DNA of 64,000 bases from Planotetraspora phitsanulokensis (GTDB lineage Bacteria > Actinomycetota > Actinomycetes > Streptosporangiales > Streptosporangiaceae): the NCBI RefSeq assembly GCF_016863295.1, contig NZ_BOOP01000032.1:80473-144472 (forward strand), read 5' to 3'. A model generated the notes under the pieces. The model worked only from the letters and a program-made list of their open reading frames with translations. It was not told where the DNA came from and ran no database searches. Below are positions 63,476 through 64,000 of this stretch, piece by piece. The first letter of the stretch is position 1. Each line of letters begins with the position of its first letter. A program made the translations under genes and the position numbers.

Positions 63476-64000
63476 ATGCTTCGTGAGTTCAAGCTCCCCG
63501 ATGTGGGTGAAGGCCTGACCGAGGCCGAGATCGTCAAGTGGCACGTCGCCGCCGGCGAGCACGTCAAGATCAACCAGACGATCGTCGAGATCGAGACGGC
63601 GAAGGCCGTCGTCGAGCTGCCCTGCCCGTTCGAGGGCACCGTCGCCGCTCTGATGGCGGAGGAGGGCCAGACGGTCGACGTGGGCGCGCCGATCATCTCC
63701 GTGCGGACCGAGGAGGAGGAGGCCGGGGCCGGCCCGGAGGACCTCGTGCCGAATCCGCCCGCCGAGGGCGCGGTCGAGCCGGGCGTCCACGGCAGCCCGG
63801 CGCCCAAGCAGGAGCGCAAGCCGGTCCTCGTCGGCTACGGGGTGATGGCCAGCTCCACCAAGCGCCGTCCTCGTAAGTCGGCCGCCGCGGAGGCCGTGGT
63901 TCCCCCTGCGGTCCCCGCCGCTCCGGCCCCGGTCCCCGCCGCTCCGGCCCCGGTCCCCGCCGCTCCGGCCCCGGTCCCCGCTGCTCCGGCCCCGGTCCCC
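63476..64000 (+). CDS. bkdC: Branched-chain 2-oxoacid dehydrogenase E2 (5' part, cut by window edge)
   Basis: 175 residues visible from ATG 63476 (GAGGGAGG upstream). The lipoyl domain is complete: KLPDVGEGLTEAEIVKWHVAAGEHVKINQTIVEIETAKAVVELPCPFEGTV, with the lipoylated Lys in ETAKA. A hinge follows with a segment KPVLVGYGVMASSTKRRPRK, then a proline/alanine linker made of VPAAPAP repeats encoded by 21-bp tandem repeats. The subunit-binding and acyltransferase domains lie beyond the edge. Confidence 0.93.
   Translation, partial: MLREFKLPDVGEGLTEAEIVKWHVAAGEHVKINQTIVEIETAKAVVELPCPFEGTVAALMAEEGQTVDVGAPIISVRTEEEEAGAGPEDLVPNPPAEGAVEPGVHGSPAPKQERKPVLVGYGVMASSTKRRPRKSAAAEAVVPPAVPAAPAPVPAAPAPVPAAPAPVPAAPAPVP
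63911..64000. repeat. 21-bp in-frame tandem repeat in E2 hinge
   Basis: Four copies of a 21-base unit (63911-63931, 63932-63952, 63953-63973, 63974-63994, the last with one synonymous change) plus a partial fifth encode (VPAAPAP)n, a flexible hinge of the E2 subunit. It continues past the window. Confidence 0.95.

Overview
The window is chromosomal DNA from a high-GC filamentous actinomycete. Many genes start with GTG. BldC is present, with several F420-dependent or deazaflavin-type oxidoreductases, a SigE-family sigma factor and a GAF/ANTAR/STAS signalling group. The block bldC, unknown gene, valine/leucine dehydrogenase, DUF3073, purM, purF, and further on purL-purQ-purS, matches the order familiar from Streptomyces. 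Repeat content and gene complement make Streptosporangiales a reasonable guess, but the sequence alone does not fix the family. I see no rRNA, tRNA, transposase, integrase, phage module, CRISPR array or secondary-metabolite cluster.

Layout. 1-6.8 kb: accessory housekeeping-type genes (truncated acyltransferase, PPOX protein, phosphotransferase, a deazaflavin nitroreductase-hemerythrin fusion, VOC proteins, a cysteine desulfurase-like enzyme, an SDR, a DUF302 protein). 7-11.7 kb: an AraC regulator followed by a tightly packed three-subunit molybdenum aldehyde oxidoreductase (2Fe-2S, FAD/4Fe-4S, Moco subunits). 11.7-16.6 kb: a membrane Ser/Thr kinase, a CGNR zinc-finger regulator flanked by two unrelated 13-bp tandem repeats, and an aldo/keto reductase-HxlR pair with a strong dyad in front. 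16.8-21 kb: EfeO and EfeB without EfeU, then a secreted phosphoesterase. 21-25.3 kb: SigE-type sigma factor with a coupled membrane protein, and a divergent sensor kinase/response regulator with a truncated-looking membrane protein. 25-30.6 kb: an SRPBCC protein, LLM and AKR oxidoreductases, a lipoprotein, and a GAF, GAF-ANTAR, STAS group.

30.6-34 kb: pyrD, then copZ-copA behind a CsoR-like operator. 34-36.8 kb: a GH20 hexosaminidase lying between two arrays of a 53-bp repeat in opposite orientation, then a cell-wall amidase. 37-42 kb: LacI and TetR regulators, bldC, an unknown conserved gene, vdh. 42.2-46.5 kb: DUF3073, purM-purF, a DUF4190 membrane protein and a sterol-carrier-like protein. 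46.5-50.8 kb: two MFS exporters around a TetR gene, and a pentapeptide-repeat protein. 50.9-54.9 kb: a membrane class III nucleotide cyclase translationally coupled to a Crp/Fnr regulator, and a PucR-type regulator. 55-57 kb: a secreted M6 metalloprotease. 57-61 kb: purL-purQ, an RsbW-like kinase gene, purS. 61.4-64 kb: the branched-chain 2-oxoacid dehydrogenase genes bkdA-bkdB-bkdC, the last cut by the window edge.

Themes: nitrogen and branched-chain amino-acid catabolism (vdh, bkdABC) beside purine synthesis; metal handling (Fe by EfeOB, Cu by CopZA); redox enzymes paired with their own regulators; and envelope or stress signalling (SigE-like, two-component, GAF/ANTAR/STAS, cyclase-Crp). 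The least explained signal is the 53-bp repeat family with an invariant 11-bp core at 34.05-34.12 and 35.81-35.92 kb, phased at exactly five helical turns.
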